Shown here: positions 13,341 through 24,251 of the stretch, one piece after another
Position numbering within the stretch: position 1 is the first letter of the stretch
How the letters are laid out: the number at the start of each line of letters is the position of its first letter
Origin: Strongylocentrotus droebachiensis
Lineage: Eukaryota > Echinodermata > Echinoidea > Camarodonta > Strongylocentrotidae
Direction: 5' to 3'
NCBI GenBank assembly: GCA_035222895.1
Contig: JAVYIG010001831.1
Span: forward strand, 186,001 to 250,000
DNA: 64,000 nt
Made by a program: the position numbers and the translations under genes
Notes under the pieces: generated by a model
The model's input: the letters and a program-made list of their open reading frames with translations, nothing else
Database searches by the model: none
What the model was told of the DNA's origin: nothing

Positions 13341-13512
13341 ACTCTTTAAAAAAGATGGGTAAAATTTACCCAAACATTGCTTAAAAAGGGCACGTGCATT
13401 TTGATGAGTAAATTATGACCCGACGTGGGGTAAAATTTTACACAAATTTGGGCAATTTTACTCATTCTGGGGTACATTTTACACAACATTTGGTAAAATG
13501 ATACCTTACAGT
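13341..13512. repeat. Repeat rich in GGGTAAAATTT words
   Basis: The palindromic word GGGTAAAATTTACCC at about 13357 is followed by four or five further variants in both orientations (for example GGGTAAAATTTTAC, GGTAAAATGA) within 150 bp. It opens with an ACTCTTTAAAAAA segment. This looks like a small dispersed repeat or MITE, but I could not fix its ends. Confidence 0.45.
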
Positions 13513-13749
13513 TTATCAGTTCTAGCAATCCACGAATTTAACCTCAGCATAATAAAGCTAAGCTATGATTGAATGTAGCCATGGAATGAAACCTGCACCT
13601 CATCGTGGGGAAATTGATACATATTTCATAAATTCCCCTGCGAGCTGGAGCAGAATCAACAATGGTGTAAATTGGAAACATGTTTTGAAAAAAGGATACG
13701 GATCTACACCTTACCTTTTTCATGTTATCACATGGTTTTATCGAAAGAA

Positions 13750-14125
13750 GGGCAGAGAGAGAGAGAGAGAGAGAGAGCGTTTGGAAAAGATAGACAGAAA
13801 GAGAAATGATAAAGAAAAAGGGGAGATCAGACAGATTTAAAGAGAGAGAGAGAGAGACATAGAGAGAAAGAGAGAGCGAGCAAGATAAAGAGATGAAAGA
13901 CAGAAATTATGGGGGAAAATGAGGGGAGAGGGGGAATAAGACGAGAGAAAATAAGAGAAAAGAGAGGAGAGAGAAAGAGAGGTGAATAAAAAAGAGGGGA
14001 ACAAGGGGAGAAAGGGTGTTGGTAAGGGGAAATAGAGAGGGGGAGGTGAGAGAGAAGGAAAACAAACGTTGTGGAAAGAGAATTTAAAGGTGGATGGAGG
14101 GGTAAGGAGAGAGTAAGAAATAGGA
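13750..14125. repeat. GA-rich microsatellite tract
   Basis: Long (GA)n runs and GGGGAGA-type purine sequence on the + strand. Polypurine tracts of this length can form triplex structures. The open frames across it are artefacts. Confidence 0.9.
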
Positions 14126-14640
14126 AGGAGGGAAACGAAAACATAAAGCTACAGAAACAGAGAAGGAAAATAGAGATGAGATTGAAATGGGGAATCAAGT
14201 ATCATCATACAAATTCTAAAGAAATCATGGGATTAATCATAATTGCATTGTATACAAAATGCTTTCAGCAGTAAGTTAGGCAATGATGTTTATCTCTGAA
14301 GTTGGGCTTGGCAAAAAAAATAAAGAAATACAAAGAATGGCCAGGGGTAGAGGAAATAAATTAAATGTAAGAAAGAGAAACATACGGGTATTATTGGATG
14401 AGAAAGAGAAAAGGAATGTCATTTTGGGAGCAGGTTTCGGGGGTTGGATTGGTCGTTCAGAAATTGAATTATGCTTTACATACCGAACTTACTTTATCTG
14501 GAAAGGATACAATGTAAACTGGTAAATGTTGCAAAAGAACGTATGCGTTAGTAAACAATTTGTATCCACTTTAGCATGTTAAGTTAACTCAAAATATTTA
14601 CTGCCAAAACAACAAAATCATAAGCAATTAATTCAGCTAA
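14126..14640. other. Non-coding stretch, nothing recognised
   Basis: AT- and purine-rich sequence. Open frames at 14071-14274 and 14283-14525 derive from purine bias and lack motifs. Confidence 0.4.
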
Positions 14641-14648
14641 AATTATTC

Positions 14649-14723
14649 CTACTACTTCTACTACTACTATTATTATTACTACTACTGATACTACTACTAC
14701 TACTACTACCACTACCACTACTA

Positions 14724-14784
<61 letters not shown>

Positions 14785-14885
14785 AACTACTTCTACTACT
14801 ACTACTACTACCATAAATTCTACTACTTCTGTTACTACTTCATTTTACTTCTCCTTCTCCTCCTGCTACTACCGCTGCTACTAAA
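14649..14885. repeat. (ACT)n trinucleotide repeat
   Basis: A long ACT/CTA array with CCA, TTA and TTC variants. It gives a poly-valine frame on the minus strand that is not a gene. Confidence 0.9.
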
Positions 14886-15892
14886 TCTCCTATTCAAGTA
14901 AGTTACTTTTATTTTAAGATATAATAAATGGGGAATGTCCTTTACTTTTCCGTTAAATGGCTGTCTTGAGTTTTGAAATCTACCCCCCAAAATGACATTT
15001 TCATCTCAAGTTCACTCTTTAAAATCTGAGAAAGGTAGGGTTCGGGCTATCAACACTTTAATAGCAGGCGACCGAGCACCCCTGTTTGCTCTAATCTCAT
15101 TTCCGACTGCGGTGTTCCAATATTTCCTACCAGTATTAGTTTGCATATTACACCTGTTTCATACCTATTTCGTTTCACATCATCATGTAGTGGCCATTAT
15201 ATACTATGCACTATTTTTAATAGAAGAGGGGGTTGCGAGGGTATTTTTTATATGAATAATGGGCATATTGTTGTTCAATTGTTATATCCTTCATCAAGAC
15301 TGAAAGAATGGAACGAATAAGATGCAGAAGTCCTAAAATAGACGAGACGTCTGACTTGAGTAATTTTTATAGTTTTATTCCATTTTCATACGACAGTTAT
15401 TACCTATTTTAACGTAATAAACGCTCATATAGATTGAATTAACCTTTAAAATTGTTTCCCATGTACATCTTCGAATTCCATACTTATATGTATGGCAACA
15501 GATCTAATCAAACTGTAATAACCTGACATAGTGACATTGATAACAGAAGATAGTAAAGTACATTGAATACGGTCGCAAGGACTTTCGAGAAATCAATCCA
15601 AGGCGGATTTCAGTACCCTACTGTATTGTATTTAGAATTATGTTCAGATAACACGTCATTGTCATGTCCGCCCATTAACAAAACAATAAGGCTGTTGATG
15701 CTGCATTGGGTTGATTTTTCGAAAGTCTTTCCGATCGCGTTAATACGATATCTCTTATCTCTATGTTATGTCTACTAACATTATATCATTCCCTGTGAAT
15801 TATCTGCTCAGAGTCAAAAGGGTGTTAACTAATAACGACTTTCTGCCTCTCAACAGACGTAAGAATGACTACGGTTTAACAGTTTGCAGTCA
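14886..15892. other. AT-rich stretch, nothing recognised
   Basis: Two open frames (14992-15255 and 15563-15778) have no start context, splice sites or motifs that support them. Confidence 0.4.
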
Positions 15893-16212
15893 CAGAGAGA
15901 GAGAGAGAGAGAGAAATAGAAGGATTGAGGTAGACAGAAAGAAATGAGGAGAGAGAAAGAGAAAATAAAAAAGATAGAGAACGAGAGAGAGAGAGAGAAA
16001 GAGAGAGACTGAGAGAGAGGGGGAGAGAATTAGAGAGACAGAGAAGACAGAGAGAGAGAGAGAGAGGGAGAGAGAGAGAGAGAGAAAGAGAGAGAAGAGA
16101 GAGGGGGAAAGAGAGACAGAGAGACAGAGAGAGACAGAGCGAGATGGAGAGAGAGAGAGAGAGAGGGAGACGGAAATAAAGAGAGGGAAAAAAAAGGGGG
16201 GGGGGGGGGTGA
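15893..16212. repeat. (GA)n tract ending in a G run
   Basis: About 290 bp of (GA)n-rich sequence followed by A8 and a run of about 14 G. This is one of several sites in the window where a GA run is joined directly to a G run. Confidence 0.9.
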
Positions 16213-16640
16213 CAGTACCAAAAATGCTCCCCATAGATGTGGAGGTGGGTTTATATCAATATTAATATAAGACCACATGTGAGCTACAAGCAAACTCAAA
16301 TCATAATCACTGTTTCCGGTCGAGACCTCTAGATATGGAAATTCCAAAGCTATGTGTTTAAAATTTTGAGGGAGAAATGCTTTTTTTTTTCTTTCTAAAG
16401 CTCAGACTAAAAGATTTGTAGGGATATAAAGTCAGTCAGCCGATACTTCGTATTCAGCAACTTTTATATTTGCTCTGCTCATAGCCCTACCAAAACGAAA
16501 AAGCAGTATGAGTCGCAAGATTTCTTTTCCGAACAAATCTCAATTCTACTTGACGGGGGCCTTGAAGCATTAATTTTATCATCCAGTATTTACGAAATAT
16601 TTCATAACTTATTTTTCCCATTCCCTAGCGATAAGACGAT

Positions 16641-17025
16641 TTAAAGGGATTCGGTAACTTTGTCTCAGATTCTGAAATAAAATTCTGGATTTAGCTCATG
16701 ATGCAATGATAATTATAAACCTTTAGGTCAGTCAGGAACCCCATGACTTATACAAGCCGATCGCCTGTCTGATTATCAAGATATTTATGATTGGAATTAC
16801 AAATTTTGAAAACCGTTCGCGTGACGGTTTTCATAACACTACAGTCTATTGGGGAAAACGAGTATGGTAAAACCGGTCACTCAAAGAATTTTACTTTTTT
16901 GAGGCACTTCTTGATCATTTTGAAGCGCAATTTTTTTAGGGCTTCAATATTACACCATATCACAGACACTGATAACACGTAGGGCCGTGTATCTCAGATT
17001 TAACATTGTTAAACGATCCCTTTAA
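16641..17025. mobile_element. TTAA-flanked MITE, 385 bp, copy 1
   Basis: The element is bounded by TTAA on both sides and has inverted ends: TTAAAGGGATTCGGTAAC at the left and, on the minus strand, TTAAAGGGATCGTTTAAC at the right. TTAA target use is the hallmark of the piggyBac superfamily, so this is probably a non-autonomous piggyBac-like MITE. An internal palindrome GAAAACCGTTCGC/GTGACGGTTTTC lies near 16807. A copy of identical length at 39686-40070 differs at roughly nine positions (about 98% identity by eye), showing recent spread. The 63-codon frame inside is incidental. Confidence 0.85.
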
Positions 17026-17896
17026 CAATTACATAAAGGGACAGGTTTATATCATATTAACAAAATGTGTTATTATACACAAAATGTTATGTGCATCGGA
17101 CAACTACTCGTAGATTACCAGTATGAATATAAATCAATCAATCAATGAATTAATTTAATAATAATAATGCATCTTAATTAAGCATATTTTCGCAAAGTAC
17201 GATACGAACAATACGTCAAATACTATAATACACTCACCGCCATACAGGAATTTTACAGTAGATATATTTCTGCCTATCACTTTCACACGTCGAACTATCT
17301 TAACGTTCAGTAGACAAGATTAGTGACAATGTTATTCGATCCCAAAGTTAGATTGGCTATTTTTGGCAGAACCAAACGGAATAAGATTTTGAAAGTCGGA
17401 AATTCGATTCAAAATGTTTTGATTCAGTCGAGACCATGAAATATGAAGATTGTTCCGAAATAAAGGTCTTTTAGTTTGTTTTTAAACAAGAGGAAATCTT
17501 TTCATAGGACAGCTAGAGACGAAGGCTATTCCCACGAGATTGTGGTATCGATAGAGGGAAGCGGTTATCTCGACTTGTACAAGTCAATTATATCTTAGCG
17601 AGCGTTGCCCCGTATCAAAAGTATCATATGCATCAGTAATACATGTATATACACGCGTTTAACTAATAATAATATTAATAATAATAATAATAATAAAAAT
17701 AATAACGATGGTAATTTTTTCATACTAAAAAGTATGATATGCTTTCCTGACAAAAGATATAAACGATTTAACAGGTCTCATTAAAACACAATACCACGAA
17801 ATTGTATCTAGATTTATTTTGGACGTACTTTCACTAAACTTTAAAAGATGGGCCGTGAATATTAGTTTTCAATTGGTGCCGATTGTTTTGTGTAAA
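17026..17896. other. AT-rich stretch with an (AAT)n run
   Basis: An (AAT)n run lies near 17665-17705. Nothing else is recognised. Confidence 0.4.
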
Positions 17897-18022
17897 ATGG
17901 CACGTGTGGCAAACGAGCCACTGTGCAGAGAGGTGAAGAAAGGAAACAAGGAGTTAAAGAATAGAGATGCAGTCCGCGAACCGGCCACAATTTTAATGAA
18001 ATTACACGCCGACAAATTCATG
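17897..18022 (+). CDS. Possible first coding exon of an unrecognised gene
   Basis: An ATG with a favourable context (A at -3, G at +4) opens 42 codons with no repeat composition. The start reads MARVANEPLCREVKKG and the end reads MKLHADKFM. The stretch ends in phase 0 at ATG followed by GTATGA, a plausible splice donor. The peptide is hydrophilic and basic, with no signal peptide or domain that I recognise. An in-frame upstream extension reaches 17819. No matching downstream exon was identified, since the next 2.7 kb is mostly transposon. It could equally be a chance open frame. Confidence 0.25.
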
Positions 18023-18689
18023 GTATGAACAATATCTAAATACACTTTTCAACTTCCACTCCTATTCATACATTTTACTTAGCAAGATTAACCACAGATT
18101 AAAACAAATTAAAAAAGGAAAAGTCCTAGATTTTTAGGTACACGACCGTTTCTTAACACCTGCTCAATAATTAAGCGCGGGAAACCAAAACGTGTAAAAA
18201 TGATATCCCATGCTAGATGAAGGTCTCAATCATCGCTCTAACCCAGGAGCCTGGCTGCATGGTCTATCCTATTTTACCGTCTTATCATCAACTAAAATCA
18301 TCTTAAACCTTCCGTTCAAGATCTAATCTGATATTTGCGTGCAAAATTTAACCGCATTCTGCTTACCACCACCAAAAAAAGTTCGTAGGATAATCAACGT
18401 ATCCCCATTTACAGGCGTTTTTTCTTGTTTGACAACTATTTTGGCACCATAAATTCACGCTATGCAATTTTTCTCTTGTATGGAGGCAAACTATATTCCG
18501 ATCTTGTAGTAAACCATTCCAATCTCTTAGATATTGCTTCGTAAACCGACATTATTCTACCTTGATTGTAAGAGTCTATAGTTTTTTGAGAAAATTGTAC
18601 GGTTATTTTATGACATTTCAAAAGATCTATTTAACATTGTTAAATATCTGATTTATAAACGTCTATAATAATAATAATAACTAGACTTT
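18023..18689. other. AT-rich stretch, nothing recognised
   Basis: No repeats, RNA genes or supported open frames were seen. Confidence 0.4.
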
Positions 18690-19361
18690 AATTCGTCACT
18701 TAGACGAATTAGGTGATACGTATGATAATGGTTTACATAACGAATAATGCATTACACAATATATTATTTTGTAAAATGCTTCTCCCATTTATATGCTTCT
18801 CCCATTATGATCTATTCATATGTCAAGATTAAATTGTGTCTCCTTGATCATCATGAATCTAGGGAAGATAGATTGAAACAATATATGACCTTTGACCCTG
18901 TGCAGTAACCAGTTACACATTTGACTCTTATTTATATCATGAAGAACACCTTTTGACGATTTTATCTTATTCAAAGAAATGAAAATGTAATTGATAAATG
19001 ATTTTCATCATTACGATAATGATGATCATGATGATAATGATCATGATCATGAGCGCAATCATGACATCTTATTGAAAAAATGAGGAGTGATTTAGATAGC
19101 ATATAGTCTCAGCTACAACATACTAAAAAATCAACAAAATCCAAGCAGAAATAACGGCGATATTGCTCGCAAAAGACAGGAATGTAGACTCCAGATTTGA
19201 GAAAAAGTCATCTCCCATAGGGATTACACGTAAAAAGTAATGGATTAAGTGAAAATAGGGTAATAATAAAGTAAAAAGGGTTGTTTATGACATTATTTGC
19301 GATTCTACGTGTTTAAATAATCAAAGGAGATGGTACAGTGAAGGTCAAAAGGAAGAAAAAA

Positions 19362-19377
19362 AGTGAAGAAAAAAAAT
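19362..19377 (-). terminator. Pol III terminator of the tRNA-like gene
   Basis: On the minus strand the tRNA-like 3' end is followed by AACA and then a run of eight T residues. Four or more T residues normally end Pol III transcription. Confidence 0.5.
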
Positions 19378-19380
19378 GTT

Positions 19381-19454
19381 GGAGACACCCGGACTCGAAC
19401 CAGGGATCTCGAGGTTAGAAGTCAAGTGCGTTACCGATATACCAAAACATCTCC
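19381..19454 (-). tRNA. tRNA-like gene, anticodon position reads TCT (Arg-like), probably degenerate
   Basis: Read on the minus strand, GGAGATG pairs with TGTCTCC to give a full acceptor stem with G-U pairs. The T arm is CCTGG-TTCGAGT-CCGGG with a perfect B box GGTTCGAGTCC. An A-box-like TTGGTATATCGGTAA is present. A CTTCTAA segment lies at the anticodon loop. The best anticodon stem (CTTGA/TCGAG) forces a 9-base loop, and the D stem is poor. Eight T residues begin four to five bases past the 3' end, a good Pol III terminator. The acceptor 5' strand lies inside a word (CATCTCCCATAG) that is repeated elsewhere in the host element. A transcribable tRNA pseudogene or SINE head is the likeliest reading. 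Confidence 0.55.
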
Positions 19455-20722
19455 CATAGCGATTACACGTAAACGGGAAATGGAATTCTGAAATCCTACT
19501 TTGCAAGTGAAATATTGGCATGAACCCGGCATCTAATCGAAAAATAAAGGGCACACTTGTGATAGCTCATTGTCTCAGCTACAACATATCCGAAGCTCAG
19601 CGAAAACGAAGCTAAAACAACGGAGATTTTGCTCGCGAAAGACAGAAGTGTAGAATCCAGTTTTGAGAAAAAGTCATGTCCCATAGAGAATACACGCAAA
19701 ATGTGAAAAATTGACATGCCTCCTTCAATCGCAAAAATACACCATGATAATTTTGTCAAAAATAAAAGTTGTGGATACTGCATTTGTAGAAAATTGTCTC
19801 AGCTAAAACATATCAAAATTTGAAAGAAAATTGATTGATATTTACAGAGATACAATCAATTTTCCAAAAATATGCTGACGTCATAATATGCAAATTAAAA
19901 TTTTGAGTTTGGAGGCCATTATGATGCCTTTATGAGTTAATTGAGGATCAAATGAGACATGAAATCATATCTCCGACTCATAATCTATCCAAATATGAAA
20001 AAATATTAGGAGTTTCTATCTATTCTAAAGAGTTACAATGAATTTGATATAGGCATGTTTTTGCCCATGTATTGTGGATAAAGATAACGCAAATCCGCGC
20101 GTGCTGTCAACTTTGACGGACGCTCATTGGATTATTAAAAGGTGAGCAAGTTATCAAAATGCTTGAAAAAATGTGCCAAATACGATGACAGAAAAAAATC
20201 GGCGATTCTATGTTGCAAAATGCAAGTACGCGCGAAAATGCGCGCGCATGCGCGTGTGCGTAATTTTTTTATCAAATGCTCCATATGGCCTGAAACGTAT
20301 GTAAAAAAAATTTGGGATGATTTGGAGCATTTTAAAAAATTTCGCGCGCGTAAACGCGCGGACGAACGCGCACGCGCAAATTTGCGCACGTTTATTGACC
20401 TCAAATTAACCGGACGGATATTGATCTTATTCATGATAAATATGAATGAAAAATTACTTTCCGTTATGAAGATATGATCATAAGTTGATTTTCACAAAAT
20501 GGCGCCTGGATGACGTCACGATAATTTTGAGTCTTTGAAAAGTCACGCAGTTCTAAGTTAGACTAAGATCTATCATCATTGAAAGTTTCATGACAATGGC
20601 TTTATTCAGTCTTGAGATATCCTGCGAACAAAATCGAGGAAGAATAATAGGAAGAAGAAGAATAAAGAAAAATCTTGACGAAATCAATAGGTGATACGTA
20701 GACTTCGTTACGTATCACCTAA

Positions 20723-20880
20723 TAATATTTAATTTTTATATAGCGCTTAATACAAATGTCTCTAAAATCTTTACAAATATACTACCCGGTCATTGGATTC
20801 AGTGCTTGCCCGCACACACTGTGTGCACAATCTCCACGTTCGTCAACATGGATTACATGTAGGCCTATGTTGAATTGTGC
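20723..20880 (-). mobile_element. SINE or LINE 3' tail fragment abutting the 2-kb element
   Basis: The minus strand reads TTAAGCGCTATATAAAAATT followed by AATATTATT. The same tail (GCGCTATATAAAA plus ATT repeats) is present at 51.57 kb in a SINE and in a variant form at 30.0 kb. The upstream part is diverged. Confidence 0.45.
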
Positions 20881-20925
20881 GTTATTTATTCCATCCTATA
20901 ACGCTTTTAGTATGTCTATAGGTAT

Positions 20926-21177
20926 ATGACGGTTTTATTATTTTTGTTTGCTTGTTTGATGTACATCTGTGTGAGTTTCGAAACACAGTTAAGAGAAAAT
21001 ATCACAAATCGAGAGAAAAATGTAACATTTAGTTTCTCCTTTTTAGCAAAAAAGAAATATAGTGAAACAAATACATTTCCCAGGTACCTTAGCTTTCCAA
21101 TAATTATGACGGAATTGGGCAAAAACTCAAGAAAACGAATCTTGTTTACTCTCGAATCGAACATTGTGCAATGTTAG
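20926..21177 (+). CDS. Small open frame with a signal-peptide-like start
   Basis: The 83-codon frame begins MTVLLFLFACLMYICVSF, a good match to a secretory signal peptide. It continues with two NxT sequons (NIT, NVT), an AKKK site and an RKR site that could be prohormone cleavage points, and ends in a single Cys. The start context is weak (T at -3). The region is AT-rich, the opposite strand is also open, and no homologue is recognised. It could be chance. If real, a short secreted peptide or a first exon would be expected. Confidence 0.15.
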   Translation: MTVLLFLFACLMYICVSFETQLRENITNREKNVTFSFSFLAKKKYSETNTFPRYLSFPIIMTELGKNSRKRILFTLESNIVQC

Positions 21178-22200
21178 ATTAGCGTGCTGGCATAATTATC
21201 AAGGAATGGATTTCCAGGCCAGGAAAGTCGGGCTCGAGAATCGAAACTCGAGATTAATGCCGCAGTCACACTTTCATGTGACTGTAGGACCAAGTTCGTT
21301 TTTCAAAATTACGGCACCGTCCACTTACCTGCCGTAAGCCACAAAGTAGCCAAGCACGGAACAAAATTTCGATCCTTGTTAAAATGGGCCGTCTACACAC
21401 AGATCTTGGTCAACATGGTCTCTCTTGGTCACAATATGGCGTATATTCTTTTGTTTTGTGATTGCCCAACAAAGCAGTATTCGCCATATTTCCCCAACTC
21501 GAACCGGGTTGACGAAACTCTCCCAATCAGTGGCTCTCGCATTTACGTGTGACCGCTCCAGAGCTGTTAAATAACGGGAAACGGCATGGACATTTTGCCA
21601 CAGCAGGCGGCAGGGGAAATTTTGAACATTTCCAAAGCCACAAATTCAAGCTTATGGAGCGTTTTCACAATTTCTGAGCAAAAAAACATCACGTAGTATC
21701 ATAATTATCACGTGTATGTTGAAGGTTTGTTTTTGGTTTGGCGGCCAATTTTCTTCTGTGGTTTTGTCATTTGCATCAGATAATGAAAACAACGTTATCG
21801 AAAGGATCGGTTCATATTTTCTTAAATGTTATTGATATTTAAAAGTTCAATGTCGATTATTTCCTTTAACCATATACGGCAATACACGCAATAAGTCTAA
21901 ATATGTATAAACACCATTTCTAAGAAAGGAGAAAATTTCCATCGTAACATTTTTTAACCTACACTGTAATAAGGAAGATATTTTGCATCTCTAGTTTCAT
22001 TTTTGCATCCCAGTGTAAAGGTAGGGTGACATCCAAATATAAGTTTATTCCTATTGATGTACAGTGCTGCATACAACTCATATTCCGTTATTCAAACGTC
22101 TAAATATATTTAATAATTTTTTTTTAAATATTTTTAAAAATAATTTTCTCAGACCTGCTAAGCTCCACCCTCAACAAATGCACCAGATCTCATTCTTCTT
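21178..22200. other. Single-copy stretch, nothing certain
   Basis: A short perfect hairpin CAGTCACA/TGTGACTG lies near 21264-21285. No gene or repeat boundaries were seen. Confidence 0.35.
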
Positions 22201-22285
22201 GTGACATCATCTGTCAATCATTAGTGAGCTAACACGAGACACTGGTATATAACTTCCCCCAGCTCAGCACATGCTCACAAAAGAA
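22201..22285 (+). promoter_or_regulatory. TATA promoter-like region
   Basis: TATATAA at 22246-22252 is preceded by a TGACATCA word (ATF/CRE-like, 22202) and TGTCAATCA (22212). Transcription would start near 22277, inside a CAGCTCAGCACATGCTCACA stretch, and the first ATG lies about 50 bases further on. The spacing is typical of a eukaryotic core promoter. Sequence alone cannot show activity. Confidence 0.3.
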
Positions 22286-22326
22286 TTGAAAGTCACCTTT
22301 CATACTTCCATATCACTCTTACTACC

Positions 22327-22368
22327 ATGACCCGATACATTTCTGTCAGCATAGTACTAATTCTACCG
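22327..22368 (+). CDS. Possible short first exon coding a signal peptide
   Basis: An ATG with a reasonable context (ACTACCATGA) opens MTRYISVSIVLILP, a basic-then-hydrophobic start like a signal peptide. It lies 81 bases downstream of a TATA box. The frame meets a stop two codons later, so it would need splicing at GTCTAA (22369), which is a weak donor. No partner exon was identified. This is a hypothesis based on promoter spacing plus peptide type. Confidence 0.15.
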
Positions 22369-22874
22369 GTCTAATACCTTCCTATAGGGCGTTACTGAAC
22401 GAAAATATTCTCTTATCGCACCCCTTCAAGTGGGTCAGTGCTCATTAAATCATTTTCAGAGTTAATAAGTGCGCTATTAAAATCTCATTACCAAACGTCC
22501 CCGCGTGATGACCCGAAAAGGGGCAATTTTGTCAATTATTTCTGTTTAACCCTGAACGGGCGATGTCTAACAGCTCTACCGTTATCTTAATCCCATGTAT
22601 CTTGTGCATGTCCCATTTCCCGCCCTCCCACCTCTTTTTCATTGAAACATTTTTTAATATTCATATATCATGCAGAGCGGGGCCAAAGCCAAGCGAATTT
22701 AACAAAATTATTGGTAAAGAGAAGAGGCAGGAGTGATAACAGGTGATGTAACTATTTTACGTGTTGGTCCTCGAAGTTGAAAAAATATAATCTTACAAAT
22801 TAGAGTAATTACGAGAAAGGTACCAACATTGCTGAAAACCGGGCGAAAATCATCTTTTAATCTCATTTTCCCTT

Positions 22875-22884
22875 CTCCCTTCTC

Positions 22885-22922
<38 letters not shown>

Positions 22923-22998
22923 TCTCCCTCCCTCCCCTCTCTCTCTCTCTCTCTCTCTCTCTCCCCCTCTCCCTCTCTCCCCCTCTCTCCCTTCCTCT
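22875..22998. repeat. (CT)n-rich microsatellite
   Basis: CT runs mixed with CCCTCT on the + strand. The open frames across it on both strands are artefacts. Confidence 0.9.
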
Positions 22999-23740
22999 CC
23001 GTCTATCCTTCCATTTCATAATCACCACCCTCTTCCACGTTTTGGTCAAAAAGCCACTTCCATTTAAAAAACGGAGCACAGAAAATTGAACGATCAGGTG
23101 TTTAAATAATCCACGGTGTCCGGCTTCAAACGCGATCTCTAGCACCACAGCTCTTCAAGACCTTGAATGTTAAGTGACATGTCTCCAATTTGATCAATAC
23201 TGGTTTCAGGTTGCAGTTGAGACTCAATTACGATGAATTAACTACTTAAATTTTAAGATGCGTTCAATGTCAGACAGACAGAGACAAGTTCTGACCTAAA
23301 GCTCTCTAAAAACAAGGGTCAAAGAACTTAAGAATCATTAAAGATTTAGGGGTGGTAGAAAAACTAGATTTCTTAGGGTAAAAGAATACGGTGACCACAA
23401 ATATTTAGCATAAAACCTGTTTAATATTACAATACAAAAACGGTTTTCATTGAGTGAAAGACAATTTTTGTAAACGCAGCATACACAGAATATACTAATG
23501 ATCCTTTGTAGTCTATAAGATATGAAATATTCATAAAATAATGAATGAATTCTTACCTTGAATGTCCACATGAAGTTTGTCATACATTCAATCCGGCATT
23601 TCACCAAAAGATAGCAACAAATCAGCCCTGTAAAACAATGGAAAGAGAAATATAATAGAATATTTACGTTTTTGTTTACCTTAATTTATGCATGATGATT
23701 ATCGTCGATTTTCTTCGAGAGAATTAAATCTGACAGCGGC
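22999..23740. other. AT-rich stretch, nothing recognised
   Basis: No supported frames, RNA genes or repeat ends were seen. Confidence 0.4.
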
Positions 23741-23917
23741 TTAAAGGCCGTCTGTACTAGTTTGGCTATAGGAGGGATTAGGATCTCATCAACTCAGCTC
23801 TCAATTTAACAATTAACACAAGAAAAAGAGGATCATGGGGGACCAATGGTCACCGATTAGGCATTGTTTTCTATATAGAGGGAGCAAGTAGCTACAAGTA
23901 GTACAGTGGGGCTTTAA
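23741..23917. mobile_element. TTAA-flanked MITE, 177 bp, copy A (uninterrupted)
   Basis: The left end is TTAAAGGCCGTCTGTACTAG. The right end on the minus strand is TTAAAGCCCCACTGTACTAC. The element is bounded by TTAA, so it is probably piggyBac-like. A second copy lies at 27823-28276. Confidence 0.75.
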
Positions 23918-24251
23918 ATAAGGTTACAGAGGAAAGTGGAGACGTAGGATTCGGGCAACCAAACCCTGCTATTAAAGGGAAATTGTCTATGGATTAGCAG
24001 AAGTAGGTTATCTTCGACATCTACCAAGAAGAGTTGTTCAGTTCAAGTTTAGTCTATTGAAAAGGAGAAAATATGATATTTGCAAAGGAGAAAATATCAT
24101 ATTTAAAAATACACTAATTATTGCGTGAGAACACGTACCAACAACTTCATCTCCAGCATGAAAAAGGGGAGATTCGGAAAAAGAAAGTTAATTCAAGAAA
24201 GGAAGAATAACATTTCGGTTGCTCGGTTGCGTATTCAGCCTTCAAACCATG

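Larger units (their letters stand above)
18690..20722. mobile_element. 2-kb repetitive element with palindromic ends
   Basis: TTAGGTGATACGTA at 18709-18722 is matched by its exact complement TACGTATCACCTAA at 20709-20722, giving 14-bp inverted ends about 2.0 kb apart. Each end also carries a hairpin: an 8-bp stem with a 5-base loop at 18690-18710, and a 12-bp stem with an 8-base loop at 20689-20720. Inside are diverged direct repeats beginning CTCAGCTACAACAT (19107, 19574 and a shorter one near 19798), the shared word TCCCATAG.GATTACACG (three copies), a tRNA-like gene, and a CpG-rich patch of alternating CGCG at 20225-20390. No transposase is present. A clear target duplication was not found, so the superfamily is open. 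Confidence 0.6.

Noticed and set aside
13200-16212. Regularly spaced repeats that might suggest CRISPR arrays or satellites
   Set aside because: They are simple microsatellites without spacers of constant length or unique spacer sequence.
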